A stretch of DNA of 64,000 nucleotides, taken from the NCBI GenBank assembly GCA_016789905.1, contig JAEUQC010000065.1, positions 1 to 64,000 of the forward strand, read 5' to 3'. Origin of the DNA: Bryobacterales bacterium. GTDB taxonomy: Bacteria > Acidobacteriota > Terriglobia > Bryobacterales > Bryobacteraceae. Below the pieces are notes generated by a model. It worked only from the letters and a program-made list of their open reading frames with translations, did not search any database and had not been told where the DNA came from. Below, one piece after another: positions 26,039 to 34,771 of this stretch. Made by a program: the position numbers and the translations under genes. Position 1 is the first letter of the stretch. Every line of letters starts with the position of its first letter.

Positions 26039-27931
26039 ATGGGAAACAATCCCGAACTACCGACCCCGGACGAAGCAGTTCCAGCGACTCCGACGCCCCA
26101 GCCCTCGCACACGGCGGGCTTCGCGCCGGACCCGCCTCACGGAAGACCTGGACTCCCTGGCCCGCCCCTCCCGGCCGATCCAGACTCGCCACAGGACGAA
26201 TACTTCTCAGAAGAGATGATGTCCGAGGAGATGCTCGACGACTACAGCCACTTTGCTCCTCCGGCCGAAGGCGAGGTTCTGCAGGGCTATGTATTAAAGG
26301 TCACCGCCAACGACGTCATCGTCGACTTCGGCTACAAATCCGAGGGTGTGGTTCCCATCGCTCAAATTCCAGTGGTCGACGGCAAACCTGCCGTGAATCC
26401 CGGCGACACCATTGAAGTGATGGTGGAAAAGGGCGGTACCCTAACGCCGGAAGGCTATGTCCCGCTCTCCCACCGCAAAGCCCAGAATACGAAATCCTGG
26501 GATACGCTCGAACAGGCCTTCCGCGACAACTTGCTCGTCAGCGGCCACATTACAGGCAGAACCAAGGGGGGCTTGATGGTGGATGTGGGCGTTGAGGCGT
26601 TCATGCCGGGCTCCCAGGTTGACGTCCGGCCCGTCTACAACCTCGATTCGCTCGTCGGTCAGCACATCCCGGTCCGTATCCTGAAATTGAACCGCCGTCG
26701 CGGCAATGTCGTCGTCAGCCGTAAGGCCGCCCTCGAAACCGAAGTCACCGACCGGAAATCGGCGCTTCTCGAAACAGTCGCCGAAGGCTCCATCATCCAA
26801 GGAATCGTCAAGAATCTCACCGACTACGGCGCTTTCATCGACCTCGGCGGCATCGACGGTTTGTTGCATGTCAGCGACATGAGCTATGGCCGCGTTACGC
26901 ATCCTTCGGAATTGGTCCAGGTCGGTCTGGAATTATCACTGAAAGTATTAAAGTTCGACCGCGACAAAGAACGAATTTCGCTCGGCCTAAAGCAGATGGC
27001 TCCGGATCCCTGGGAGTCGGTCCATGATCGCTACCAGATTGGGGCGAAAGTCATAGGCCGGGTGGTATCTATCACCGATTACGGTTCGTTCGTTGAACTG
27101 GAAGCAGGTGTCGAAGGGTTGATCCACATCTCGGAGATGACTTGGTCCCGGCGCATGAAACACCCCTCCAAGGTCGTTAAAGTTGGCGACACCGTGGAGA
27201 GCGTTATCCTTGACATCAAGCCGCGCGACCGTCGCGTCTCGTTGGGAATCAAGCAGCTCGAAGACGATCCCTGGACCACTGTCGAATCGAGGTACTCGAT
27301 CGGCAGCGTCGTCGAAGGCCGCGTTCGCAAACTCTCCGAATTCGGGGCGTTTATCGAAATCGAAGAAGGCATTGACGGCTTGGTGCATGTCTCCGATCTC
27401 TCTTGGACCAAACACATCAAACACCCTTCGGAAGTTTTGAAGAAGGGGCAAGTCGTACAGGCCGTCATCTTGAATATTGATGCTCCCACTCGCCGGCTTT
27501 CGCTCGGCGTTAAGCAGTTGCAACCCGATCAATGGGAGTCGTTCTTCGCCAGCCACAATGTGGGAGACACGGTACGCGGAAAGGTCTGCCGGTCGGCTAC
27601 CTTTGGCGTCTTCGTCGAGGTGGCGCCCGGCGTTGAGGCATTATGTCACTCCTCGGAAATAGTTGGCGTTGCCGGGAAGGAGAAGCCCGCCTTACCTGTT
27701 GGCGAGGAGCATTCATTTAAGATCATTCGCCTGAACGCGGCGGAAAAGAAGATCGGGTTAAGTTATAAAGCCGCCATCGTGGATGAAGAGCGACAGCGGA
27801 TGTCAGAATATCAGAAGCAGGCCGCGGCTGTAACAACGGCCACCGAAGAAGCCGCGCGTTCTGGGATGGCTGAAGGAACGCAAAAGACCGAAGACGCCGG
27901 ACCCGCGGAATCGACCGCCGGCGGCGAGTAA
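26039..27931 (+). CDS. rpsA: 30S ribosomal protein S1
   Basis: 630 residues; ATG 26039 follows GGAG at 26027-26030. Six S1 RNA-binding domains are seen at about residues 78-145, 163-228, 248-315, 333-402, 419-489 and 506-572, with repeated DYGAF/S-x-x-L-x-x-G-V/I-E/D-G-L-x-H-x-S patterns. It brings mRNA to the 30S subunit. There is a proline-rich, probably disordered N-terminal extension of about 70 residues and an Ala/Thr/Glu-rich C-terminal tail. HU and HIT genes follow, probably on the same transcript. Confidence 0.95.
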   Translation: MGNNPELPTPDEAVPATPTPQPSHTAGFAPDPPHGRPGLPGPPLPADPDSPQDEYFSEEMMSEEMLDDYSHFAPPAEGEVLQGYVLKVTANDVIVDFGYKSEGVVPIAQIPVVDGKPAVNPGDTIEVMVEKGGTLTPEGYVPLSHRKAQNTKSWDTLEQAFRDNLLVSGHITGRTKGGLMVDVGVEAFMPGSQVDVRPVYNLDSLVGQHIPVRILKLNRRRGNVVVSRKAALETEVTDRKSALLETVAEGSIIQGIVKNLTDYGAFIDLGGIDGLLHVSDMSYGRVTHPSELVQVGLELSLKVLKFDRDKERISLGLKQMAPDPWESVHDRYQIGAKVIGRVVSITDYGSFVELEAGVEGLIHISEMTWSRRMKHPSKVVKVGDTVESVILDIKPRDRRVSLGIKQLEDDPWTTVESRYSIGSVVEGRVRKLSEFGAFIEIEEGIDGLVHVSDLSWTKHIKHPSEVLKKGQVVQAVILNIDAPTRRLSLGVKQLQPDQWESFFASHNVGDTVRGKVCRSATFGVFVEVAPGVEALCHSSEIVGVAGKEKPALPVGEEHSFKIIRLNAAEKKIGLSYKAAIVDEERQRMSEYQKQAAAVTTATEEAARSGMAEGTQKTEDAGPAESTAGGE

Positions 27932-27950
27932 GGAACGGAGAGGAATGGGC

Positions 27951-28271
27951 ATGACAAAGGCTGATCTGATCGAAGAGGTCTCAAAAGTCACCGAAATGAC
28001 GCGGAAAGATTCCGAAGTCATCGTTGAGGCCATCTTTGACAGCGTCGTCCGCAGCTTGCGCGAGGGAGACAAGATTGAGATCCGGGGCTTTGGCAGTTTC
28101 CGGACACGCCAACGGCAGCCGCGCGTCGGGCGAAACCCAAAAACGGGTTCGCGGGTGGAGGTTCCAGCCAAACGGATCCCGTATTTCAAGCCGAGTAAGG
28201 AGCTGAAGGATCTGGTCAATGGCGGCGTCGACACCGGATTCGATGACGACGACGGAGACGATTCGGAATAG
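27951..28271 (+). CDS. HU/IHF-family DNA-binding protein
   Basis: 106 residues from ATG 27951, which has GGAGAGG at 27937-27943 with proper spacing; the ATG at 27945 is too close to it. Classic family features: MTKADLIEEVS, GDKIEIRGFGSFRTRQR and the DNA-binding arm with RNPKTG (GRNPKTGSRVEVPAKRIPYF). It ends in a short acidic tail (DDDDGDDSE) not found in standard HU. The family bends DNA and acts in nucleoid structure. The gene lies 19 bp after rpsA, a common rpsA-ihf arrangement. Confidence 0.93.
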   Translation: MTKADLIEEVSKVTEMTRKDSEVIVEAIFDSVVRSLREGDKIEIRGFGSFRTRQRQPRVGRNPKTGSRVEVPAKRIPYFKPSKELKDLVNGGVDTGFDDDDGDDSE

Positions 28272-28281
28272 CGGCACACTC

Positions 28282-28779
28282 ATGGACCACATCTGGAGTC
28301 CTTGGCGATATCAATACGTCACCAGAACCGCCCCTTCCCGGGGCGGTTGTGTTTTCTGTGAGAAGGTGGCCGCGCAGAACGACGCCGAATCACTCATCGT
28401 CTTCCGGGGCAAACACAACTACGTTGTCTTGAATCTATATCCGTATTCAAACGGTCACGTCATGGTGGTCCCCTATGAGCATGTCGGCTCCCTCGCCGCG
28501 GCTGCGCCGGAAACGGCCGCGGAAATGATGAGCCTGGCTCGGCAGACCGAACGTATCATTCAGGAAACTTATGCCGCTCCCGGAATCAATCTCGGCATGA
28601 ACCTGGGCGAGTGCGCCGGAGCCGGCGTGGCCGGGCACATTCACCTGCACATTTTGCCCCGTTGGCCCGGTGACGCAAATTTCATGACCGTGGTTGGAGA
28701 AACCCGCGTACACATTGAAGCGCTGGAGCAGACCTACCAGAAGTTACTCCGGGCATTTTCCGCCGCTACCGTTTCTTAG
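28282..28779 (+). CDS. HIT-family nucleotide hydrolase/phosphorylase (Ap4A-type)
   Basis: 165 residues from ATG 28282. It has the HIT signature HIHLHILPRW and an N-terminal CVFC pair that may bind zinc. NLYPYSNGHVMVVPYEHV is the second HIT block. Family members cleave diadenosine polyphosphates or AMP-lysine-like adducts; the subclass resembles bacterial Ap4A phosphorylase-like HIT proteins. It lies 10 bp after the HU gene and its 3' end overlaps a convergent TPR gene by 14 bp. Confidence 0.9.
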   Translation: MDHIWSPWRYQYVTRTAPSRGGCVFCEKVAAQNDAESLIVFRGKHNYVVLNLYPYSNGHVMVVPYEHVGSLAAAAPETAAEMMSLARQTERIIQETYAAPGINLGMNLGECAGAGVAGHIHLHILPRWPGDANFMTVVGETRVHIEALEQTYQKLLRAFSAATVS

Positions 28780-29677
28780 CCGGTTTGCAGGCGCCCCGGG
28801 CCATCTCGGTTTCCGCCGCGATAAATCCAAATGCCGCCCAGTTCTTGTCCGTCAAAACCCGCTCCCACGTAGCGCACGCCCGCTCCTTACGTCCCTCCAG
28901 CCAGTGCCACAAGCCGACGCCATACCCGACTGTTGGCGAGACATTCCCCGCGAACGGTGAAGCCATTGTCTGCGACTCCGTTCGAAGCCCCTTATATAGC
29001 AATAGGGTGCGAAAGTAAGAGACATTCTCTTTCACGTCCATCTGCGCCCGGATAGGACCCAGAACGCGGGCGGCTTCGTCCGGCTTCCCTGCCCGCCGCA
29101 ATGCGCACCATGCCCATTGCACAATCGCGACGCGTGTATCATCGCTCATCGTGTAACAGGAACGCCAACCGCTGGGCATACCCTTCAACACCGGAGCCGG
29201 TTGCGGGGTCGCCGCCATGGCCAGGCATCGCTGATACTCGCGCGCCGCGTGGTTATAATCACCCCGCAAGTAATAGGCCAGTGCCAGGTGATAACTTACA
29301 TCGAAGCTCGCCGGCGCCAAGTCAGCCGCCCTCTTCAGGTCCGTGATCGCCGGATCAAACCGGCGAATCGAAATAAAGCGGTGCCCGCGGAAACGCGGAA
29401 ACCTCGCGTCCCCCGGATGCTCATCCATCCCGCGTGTGTACAGGGGAATAGACTCACTGAAACGCAGCACATTGTCGCGCGCGCGGGCTGCCGCCAACAA
29501 CAATTCCGCCGTGCCCGTTCCCTTGGCCAACGCCAGGTCCGCCTTCTCAATTTGGCGCTCTTCATCCGGCATCGCGCTAAACGACCTTCCAAGAGGAGAG
29601 AAAACCTCTGGCTCCGGTGCCTGGCCCGGCAACACGGGAACCCAAAGAAGTAACTGGACCCGGAGGAGCCAACGCAT
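28766..29677 (-). CDS. Secreted TPR-repeat protein
   Basis: 303 residues with a signal peptide (MRWLLRVQLLLWVPVLPGQ). Helical repeats fit TPRs: SESIPLYTRGMDEHPGDARFPRFRGHRFI, FDPAITDLKRAADLAPASFDVSYHLALAYYLRGDYNHAAREYQRCL, and a later pair ending at GKPDEAARVLGPI. No enzyme motif. Third gene of a queG-TPR-TPR run (25 bp after the previous TPR gene). Probably a periplasmic scaffold. Its N-terminal EVFSPLGRSFSAMPDEERQI segment has no recognised domain. Confidence 0.75.
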   Translation of the reverse strand: MRWLLRVQLLLWVPVLPGQAPEPEVFSPLGRSFSAMPDEERQIEKADLALAKGTGTAELLLAAARARDNVLRFSESIPLYTRGMDEHPGDARFPRFRGHRFISIRRFDPAITDLKRAADLAPASFDVSYHLALAYYLRGDYNHAAREYQRCLAMAATPQPAPVLKGMPSGWRSCYTMSDDTRVAIVQWAWCALRRAGKPDEAARVLGPIRAQMDVKENVSYFRTLLLYKGLRTESQTMASPFAGNVSPTVGYGVGLWHWLEGRKERACATWERVLTDKNWAAFGFIAAETEMARGACKPAKKR

Positions 29678-29702
29678 ACGTCCTAAAATACAACAACCGC
29701 CA

Positions 29703-30863
29703 TCACCTGCGGTAAGCCGAACTCAAATACCGCCTCGCCTCCTTGGCCGCATCGCTATCCGGAGCTCCATCAATCGCCTGACGATAGGCGCGTAGCGCGT
29801 CTTCCCGGCGTCCCGTTGTGTCGTAACATTGCCCCAGCCGCAGCCAGGCATTCACCAGCGTATTTAGCCCCGCCTCAGTGCCGGCAGCGGTCACCCGCCG
29901 TAAATCCGCGATGGCCGCGGTGTATTCCCGGTACCAAAACAATAGATTTCCGCGCGAATAGTATATTTTTCCCGGGGGCAGATTCTTGTACCCCGCTGCG
30001 CCCGCGGTCTTCAATTGCTCCATCGTCCGCAACACCGCCAGTGCCTCGTCTTTCCGGCCCAGGTCCGCATACATCTGCACCATCTCCAGCCGGTAGATGT
30101 AGTTCCGTGGAAACATCGCGATCAATTGCTGCAATAGAGGGATTGCCTTTTCCGCCTGCCGCTCACGGCGGTAGGCCACTGCCAGCAGGATCATCGCGTC
30201 CACCCGGCTGGATTTTCCTTCGCGCGCCACCAGTTCCACCGTTCGGATACCACCGTCCTTGTCGCCCCGAAATCCAATCAGGAATCCCACCATCTTTAAT
30301 GCAAACGGCAACGATCCGACGATGTAGTCGTGTACGCCCTCTACGAACTGCGCGTCCACAAAATCCGGTTTAATCTGCAGCGCCTGCTGATGAATCTTCC
30401 GCGACTGTGTGAACTCCCGCAGCGATTCGCGCCATATCTTCCGTACCAGGAAGTTATAGTTTGATCGCAAACTATGCGCCACACCCAGCGCATACAGCGC
30501 CTCGGTGTCCCGGGAATTCGCGGCCAGCCGCGCCTCGCTCAGCGCAATCGCTTTCGTCACGGAGTCATCAAATCGCTTCTGCTCCACCGGTGTCGCCAGA
30601 ATCTTCGCTCGCGCCAGCGAGACATTACTGCCGGTCACCATCTCCGTTTCTATCGCGCCGGCGTTGAATAACTCCCGGTAGAGCAGCGCTTGCGCCATAT
30701 GGGTGTACGAATACGGGTCGTTCGGGCTCCGCTTGATCTCGCCTTCAAACTCCGCGATCGCCTGATCGTACTCCAGATTGTAGAAGTGATCGAAGCCCTT
30801 GCTGATCGGCGCCGGAGCGGCAATGAGTTGGCACGTCAACGCGGCGAACAGGCTCAGGCGCAT
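29703..30863 (-). CDS. Secreted TPR-repeat protein
   Basis: 386 residues from ATG 30863, which starts a signal peptide (MRLSLFAALTCQLIAAPAP) and overlaps the queG end by 10 bp; upstream in-frame ATG codons lie inside queG. At least five TPR-like helix pairs: FDHFYNLEYDQAIAEFEGEIKRSPNDPYSYTHMAQALL, ERQAEKAIPLLQQLIAMFPRNYIYRLEM, GRKDEALAVLRTM, GNLLFWYREYTAAIADLRRV and TGRREDALRAYRQAIDGAPDS. Function unknown. Confidence 0.78.
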   Translation of the reverse strand: MRLSLFAALTCQLIAAPAPISKGFDHFYNLEYDQAIAEFEGEIKRSPNDPYSYTHMAQALLYRELFNAGAIETEMVTGSNVSLARAKILATPVEQKRFDDSVTKAIALSEARLAANSRDTEALYALGVAHSLRSNYNFLVRKIWRESLREFTQSRKIHQQALQIKPDFVDAQFVEGVHDYIVGSLPFALKMVGFLIGFRGDKDGGIRTVELVAREGKSSRVDAMILLAVAYRRERQAEKAIPLLQQLIAMFPRNYIYRLEMVQMYADLGRKDEALAVLRTMEQLKTAGAAGYKNLPPGKIYYSRGNLLFWYREYTAAIADLRRVTAAGTEAGLNTLVNAWLRLGQCYDTTGRREDALRAYRQAIDGAPDSDAAKEARRYLSSAYRR

Positions 30864-31939
30864 GTCGATTCCGATTCTATTCGCCCCAGCGCCCATGCGG
30901 CGTGAGAAGCGATCACCGGATCGTCGTGGCCGCAAAGTTTTTCGAGCGGCTCGCGGTATCGCGCCGCGCCCGCGTTGCCCATCGCCACCGCGACATTCCG
31001 CAAAAAACCCTGGTATTTGGTCCGCGCAATCGGCGATCCACGGAACAGGCGTTGAAACTCAACGGCGCTCATCGTGGCGAACTGCTCCAGCGGGGGCGCC
31101 ATCACGCGCGGCTGCCATGGCGGGTCGCCCGTCGTTGCCGCCCGCCCGTTCCAGGGGCAGACGTCCTGGCAAATGTCACAGCCAAAGACGTGGCGCCCCA
31201 TCCCTGCCCGCTGCGTTTCGGGAATCGCTCCCTTCAGTTCAATATTCAGGTAGGAAATGCACAGGCGCGCATCGAGCTCCCACGTGGGGTTGTCGTGCCC
31301 TGTCCGGACGATCGCCGCCGTCGGGCACGCGTCGATGCACCGCGTGCAACTTCCGCACCGGTCCGCCGCGGGCGAATCCGCCGCCAGGTCAAGCGAAGTT
31401 AGTAACTCGCCCAGGAAAAACCACGAACCTCTCTGCTGGTTTATCAGACACGTATTCTTACCAATCCAGCCAAGGCCCGCCGCCCGCGCTAACGGTCTTT
31501 CCAGCAGCGGCGCCGTGTCCACACAGATCTTGGTTTCACACGGCGCCAACACCTGCAGCCGGGCGTCCAATTCCGCCAGCCGGCGCTTCATCACGTCATG
31601 ATAATCGTCGCCCCAGGCATACCGGCTAATCCACCCCAGCGTTTCATCCTCAATCGTCCGCGAATATGGCAGCGGAGCGTTGTAGAGTTGCCCCACCACG
31701 ACAACACTGCGCGCCGCGGGCAACAGCCGCCGCGGATCGCGCCGCTTCTCCGCGCGTTCATCCGTCAGATACCCCATCCGGCCCGCCATCCCCCGGCCCA
31801 CCCAATCCATGTAGTGTTCCGCCTCGGCCAGCGGTCCGGCCGCCGCAATACCAGCAAGGTCGAATCCACAGGAAATAGCCAAAGCCTTTACCTCTGTGGC
31901 AAGGTTCTGGCGCATCGCGGAAAGCACGATATTCAGCAT
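30854..31939 (-). CDS. queG: Epoxyqueuosine reductase QueG
   Basis: 361 residues from ATG 31939 (alternative ATG 31915). Two ferredoxin-type clusters are present: CGSCTRCIDACP and CDICQDVCPWN. The cobalamin-binding N-terminal region includes LGWIGKNTCLI. A C-terminal HEAT-like helix pair (YREPLEKLCGHDDPVIASHAAWALGRI) matches QueG. It reduces epoxyqueuosine to queuosine in tRNA, using B12. Together with queC/queE at 13-15 kb this shows the host makes queuosine. First gene of the queG-TPR-TPR run. Confidence 0.95.
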   Translation of the reverse strand: MLNIVLSAMRQNLATEVKALAISCGFDLAGIAAAGPLAEAEHYMDWVGRGMAGRMGYLTDERAEKRRDPRRLLPAARSVVVVGQLYNAPLPYSRTIEDETLGWISRYAWGDDYHDVMKRRLAELDARLQVLAPCETKICVDTAPLLERPLARAAGLGWIGKNTCLINQQRGSWFFLGELLTSLDLAADSPAADRCGSCTRCIDACPTAAIVRTGHDNPTWELDARLCISYLNIELKGAIPETQRAGMGRHVFGCDICQDVCPWNGRAATTGDPPWQPRVMAPPLEQFATMSAVEFQRLFRGSPIARTKYQGFLRNVAVAMGNAGAARYREPLEKLCGHDDPVIASHAAWALGRIESESTCA

Positions 31940-31968
31940 ACCCGATACAATGAAATAAAGGCTTTCCT

Positions 31969-32685
31969 GTGCAGCGCGAATACCACTCCTGGTTCAGCCC
32001 TATCCTCCGCCGCCAGATGGAATTGCTGGTCTTCGGCCACGGCGGCGCGCCGCTCATCGTCTTTCCAACCTCCATGGGCCGCTTCTACGATTACGAAAAT
32101 CGGGGCATGATCGGCGCCATCTACAGCCGCTATGCCAACGGCGAACTGCACGCTTTCTGCGTTGACAGTGTCGACCGCGAGAGTTGGTACGACAAGGACA
32201 TTCCACCCGCGGCCCGCGCCGAACGCCAGCTCGAGTACGATGCCTACCTGCGGGAAGAGGTTCTCCCCTTCATCGCCGGGCGGAACCCAGCCCAGCGCGT
32301 TTCCGTCACCGGTTGCAGCTTCGGCGGATACCATTCAGCCAACTTCGCCTTTCGTCATCCCGAACTCATCGACTCCCTCATTTCCTTCGGCGGCGCTTTC
32401 AACATCCGGCGCTTTCTCGAAGGCTACTTCGACGACAACTGCTACTTCAACAATCCTCCCGATTTCCTCCCCAACATCGGCGATAATACGCTCTTGAACG
32501 AGATTCGCCGTTTGCGCATCGTGCTCGCCACCGGAGAGACAGATATTTGCCTCGATGAGAATCGCCGGCTGAGCGAAATCCTGGCGTACAAAGGAATACC
32601 CCACGTGCTTGATGTCTGGGGCGACGGCGCGGGACACGACTGGCAATGGTGGGAGCGCATGGCGGTCAAGTTTTTCGGCAAGTAG
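31969..32685 (+). CDS. Esterase-family alpha/beta hydrolase, first gene of the amidoligase cluster
   Basis: 238 residues from GTG 31969. Nucleophile elbow GCSFGGY (Ser117), an acid in TGETDICLDEN and a histidine in GAGHDWQWW complete a plausible triad. No signal peptide, so cytosolic. It resembles the esterase D / putative esterase family. The next gene follows after 14 bp with its own strong ribosome-binding site. In this context it may release or hydrolyse an ester or amide intermediate of the ligase pathway, which is inference only. Confidence 0.85.
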   Translation: MQREYHSWFSPILRRQMELLVFGHGGAPLIVFPTSMGRFYDYENRGMIGAIYSRYANGELHAFCVDSVDRESWYDKDIPPAARAERQLEYDAYLREEVLPFIAGRNPAQRVSVTGCSFGGYHSANFAFRHPELIDSLISFGGAFNIRRFLEGYFDDNCYFNNPPDFLPNIGDNTLLNEIRRLRIVLATGETDICLDENRRLSEILAYKGIPHVLDVWGDGAGHDWQWWERMAVKFFGK

Positions 32686-32699
32686 AACAGGAGGGCGCG

Positions 32700-33635
32700 T
32701 TGAAACGAATCGGAATCATCTATGGCATAGAGAACTCTTTTCCTCCGGCGCTTGTTGATGCCATCAACGCCCGCGGCATTCCTAATGTCCGCGCCGAACA
32801 TGTAAAGATCGGCGGTGTGTTAATGGCCGCGCCCTCGGGCTATAGCGTCATCATTGATCGCATCTCACACGACATTCCCTTCTACCGCGCCTGGCTCAAG
32901 AATGAAGCCCTGAATGGCGCCCACATCATTAATGACCCCTTCTGGTGGTCGGCCGACGACAAGTTCTTCAACTACGCCCTGGCCGCCAAACTCGGCGTCG
33001 CCGTCCCCCCCACCGTTATGCTGCCCCACCGCGAACACCCCGAGGGCACAACCTCCCAATCGATGCGTAACCTCATTTACCCGCTCAACTGGGACGAAAT
33101 CTTCGATTACATCGGCTTCCCCGCCTTTCTGAAGCCGCACCTCGGCGGCGGCTGGAAGCATGTCTACAAGGTCGATAACGCCGAGCAGTTCTTTTCGGCC
33201 TATAACGCCACCGGAACGCTGGCCATGGTGCTCCAGGCCGAAGTGAATTTCACTGAGTACTTCCGCTGCTTCGTTGTTGGCCGCGAAAAAGTGCGCATCA
33301 TGCACTATGACCCGCGCCGGCCTCACGCCGAGCGGTACGTGCTGAATCCACCGGAAATCGATCCGCCGCTGCTCGAACGGATCGAGCGCGATGCCCTGCT
33401 GCTTTGCCGCGCCCTCGGCTACGACTTCAACACTGTCGAATTCGCTGTCGAAAATGGTGTCCCCTACGCCATAGACTTCATGAATCCCGCCCCGGACGCC
33501 GACATCCAATCCGTCGGCGCCGATAACTTCCACTGGGTCATCGACGCCGTCGCCAGCCTGGCCATCTCTCGCGCGCTAAACAATGTGCCCGCCAACAACC
33601 AGTTTCATTGGTCCCGGTTCGTTCCCGCCCCATGA
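32700..33635 (+). CDS. ATP-grasp carboxylate-amine ligase (RimK-like)
   Basis: 311 residues from TTG 32700, preceded by AGGAGG at 32689-32694. Residues 1-100 form the pre-ATP-grasp fold (KRIGIIYGIENSFPPALVDAI). Then come an ATP-binding lysine in FPAFLKPHLGGGWKHVYKV and the metal-binding end DFMNPAPDAD (D-x-x-N-x-x-x-D). Such enzymes join a carboxylate to an amine through an acyl phosphate. The stop overlaps the GCS2 gene (ATGA). The substrate is unknown. The start is set by the ribosome-binding site rather than by an ATG. Confidence 0.88.
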   Translation: MKRIGIIYGIENSFPPALVDAINARGIPNVRAEHVKIGGVLMAAPSGYSVIIDRISHDIPFYRAWLKNEALNGAHIINDPFWWSADDKFFNYALAAKLGVAVPPTVMLPHREHPEGTTSQSMRNLIYPLNWDEIFDYIGFPAFLKPHLGGGWKHVYKVDNAEQFFSAYNATGTLAMVLQAEVNFTEYFRCFVVGREKVRIMHYDPRRPHAERYVLNPPEIDPPLLERIERDALLLCRALGYDFNTVEFAVENGVPYAIDFMNPAPDADIQSVGADNFHWVIDAVASLAISRALNNVPANNQFHWSRFVPAP

Positions 33636-34771
33636 AACCCACATTCAATCTCGGCATCGAGGAGGAATTCCAGACCATCGATCCGGATTCGCGTGACCTG
33701 CGCTCGCACATCTCCATCGAACTCATCGAACAGGGTCACCATCTACTGAAGGAGCGCGTCAAACCCGAACTGCACCAGTCGGTGATTGAGGTCGGCACCT
33801 CTGTCTGCCGCGACATCAAGGAAGCCGCCCGCGAAGTGAAACTCCTCCGCGCCAACCTCATTCACCTGGCGCACAAGAATAACCTTCGCCTCGCCGCCGC
33901 CGCCACCCATCCTTTCGCTGACTGGCGTGCCCAGGATATCTATCCCGACGCCCGTTACGACGCCATCATCGAAGACATGCAGATGGTCGCCCGGTCGAAC
34001 CTCATCTTCGGCCTCCACGTCCACATCGGCGTTGAGGATCCGGAAACCGCCATCCACCTGATGAACGCCGCCCGCTATTTCGTGCCGCATCTGCTCGCCC
34101 TCTCCGCCAACTCCCCGTTCTGGCGCGGCATGGAAACAGGCCTCAAAAGCTACCGCTGCAAAGTCTTCGATAAGTTCCCGCGCACGAACATCCCGGAGTA
34201 CTTTCCCAGTTACAGCGAATACACGAACTTCGTCAACTTACTCGTCTCCACCGGCTGCATCGACGACGCCAAACGCATCTGGTGGGACATCCGGCTCCAT
34301 CCCGCCTTTCCCACCATTGAGTTCCGTGTTTGCGACCTTCCCATGCGCGCCGACGAAACCATCGCCCTCGCCGCCCTCATCCAGGCCACCGTCGCCAAAC
34401 TCTACAAACTCCACGAAAAAAACCAGTCTTTTCGCATGTACCGCCGCGCCCTCATCATGGAAAACAAGTGGCGTGCCGCCCGCTACGGCCTCGATGGAAA
34501 ACTAATCGACTTCGGTAAGCGCGTCGAAGTGCCCATGCGCGAACTCCTCGAACAGTACCTTGAATTCATCGATGATGTCGTTGACGAACTCGGCAGCCGG
34601 GAGGAGATCTCCAACCTCCGCCGCCTCATCGGCAACGGTACCGGAGCCGACCGCCAGTTACGCGTATGGCGAGAAACAGGAGATCTCAAAAAAGTCGTCG
34701 ACTACATAGTAAGTGAAACGGAATCAGAAGTCGGTCCGGCCGGCCCTCTCGACATGAAGGCGGTGGGGTAA
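33632..34771 (+). CDS. YbdK/GCS2-family carboxylate-amine ligase (glutamate-cysteine ligase fold)
   Basis: 379 residues from ATG 33632 (ATGA overlap with the ATP-grasp gene). N-terminal LGIEEEFQTIDPDSRDL is the GCS2 glutamate/metal-binding block, and FGLHVHIGVED carries the conserved histidines. FRVCDLPMRADETIALAALIQATV is the C-terminal family block. E. coli YbdK of this family has weak glutamate-cysteine ligase activity. In biosynthetic clusters GCS2 proteins join amino acids. Cytosolic. Confidence 0.9.
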   Translation: MKPTFNLGIEEEFQTIDPDSRDLRSHISIELIEQGHHLLKERVKPELHQSVIEVGTSVCRDIKEAAREVKLLRANLIHLAHKNNLRLAAAATHPFADWRAQDIYPDARYDAIIEDMQMVARSNLIFGLHVHIGVEDPETAIHLMNAARYFVPHLLALSANSPFWRGMETGLKSYRCKVFDKFPRTNIPEYFPSYSEYTNFVNLLVSTGCIDDAKRIWWDIRLHPAFPTIEFRVCDLPMRADETIALAALIQATVAKLYKLHEKNQSFRMYRRALIMENKWRAARYGLDGKLIDFGKRVEVPMRELLEQYLEFIDDVVDELGSREEISNLRRLIGNGTGADRQLRVWRETGDLKKVVDYIVSETESEVGPAGPLDMKAVG

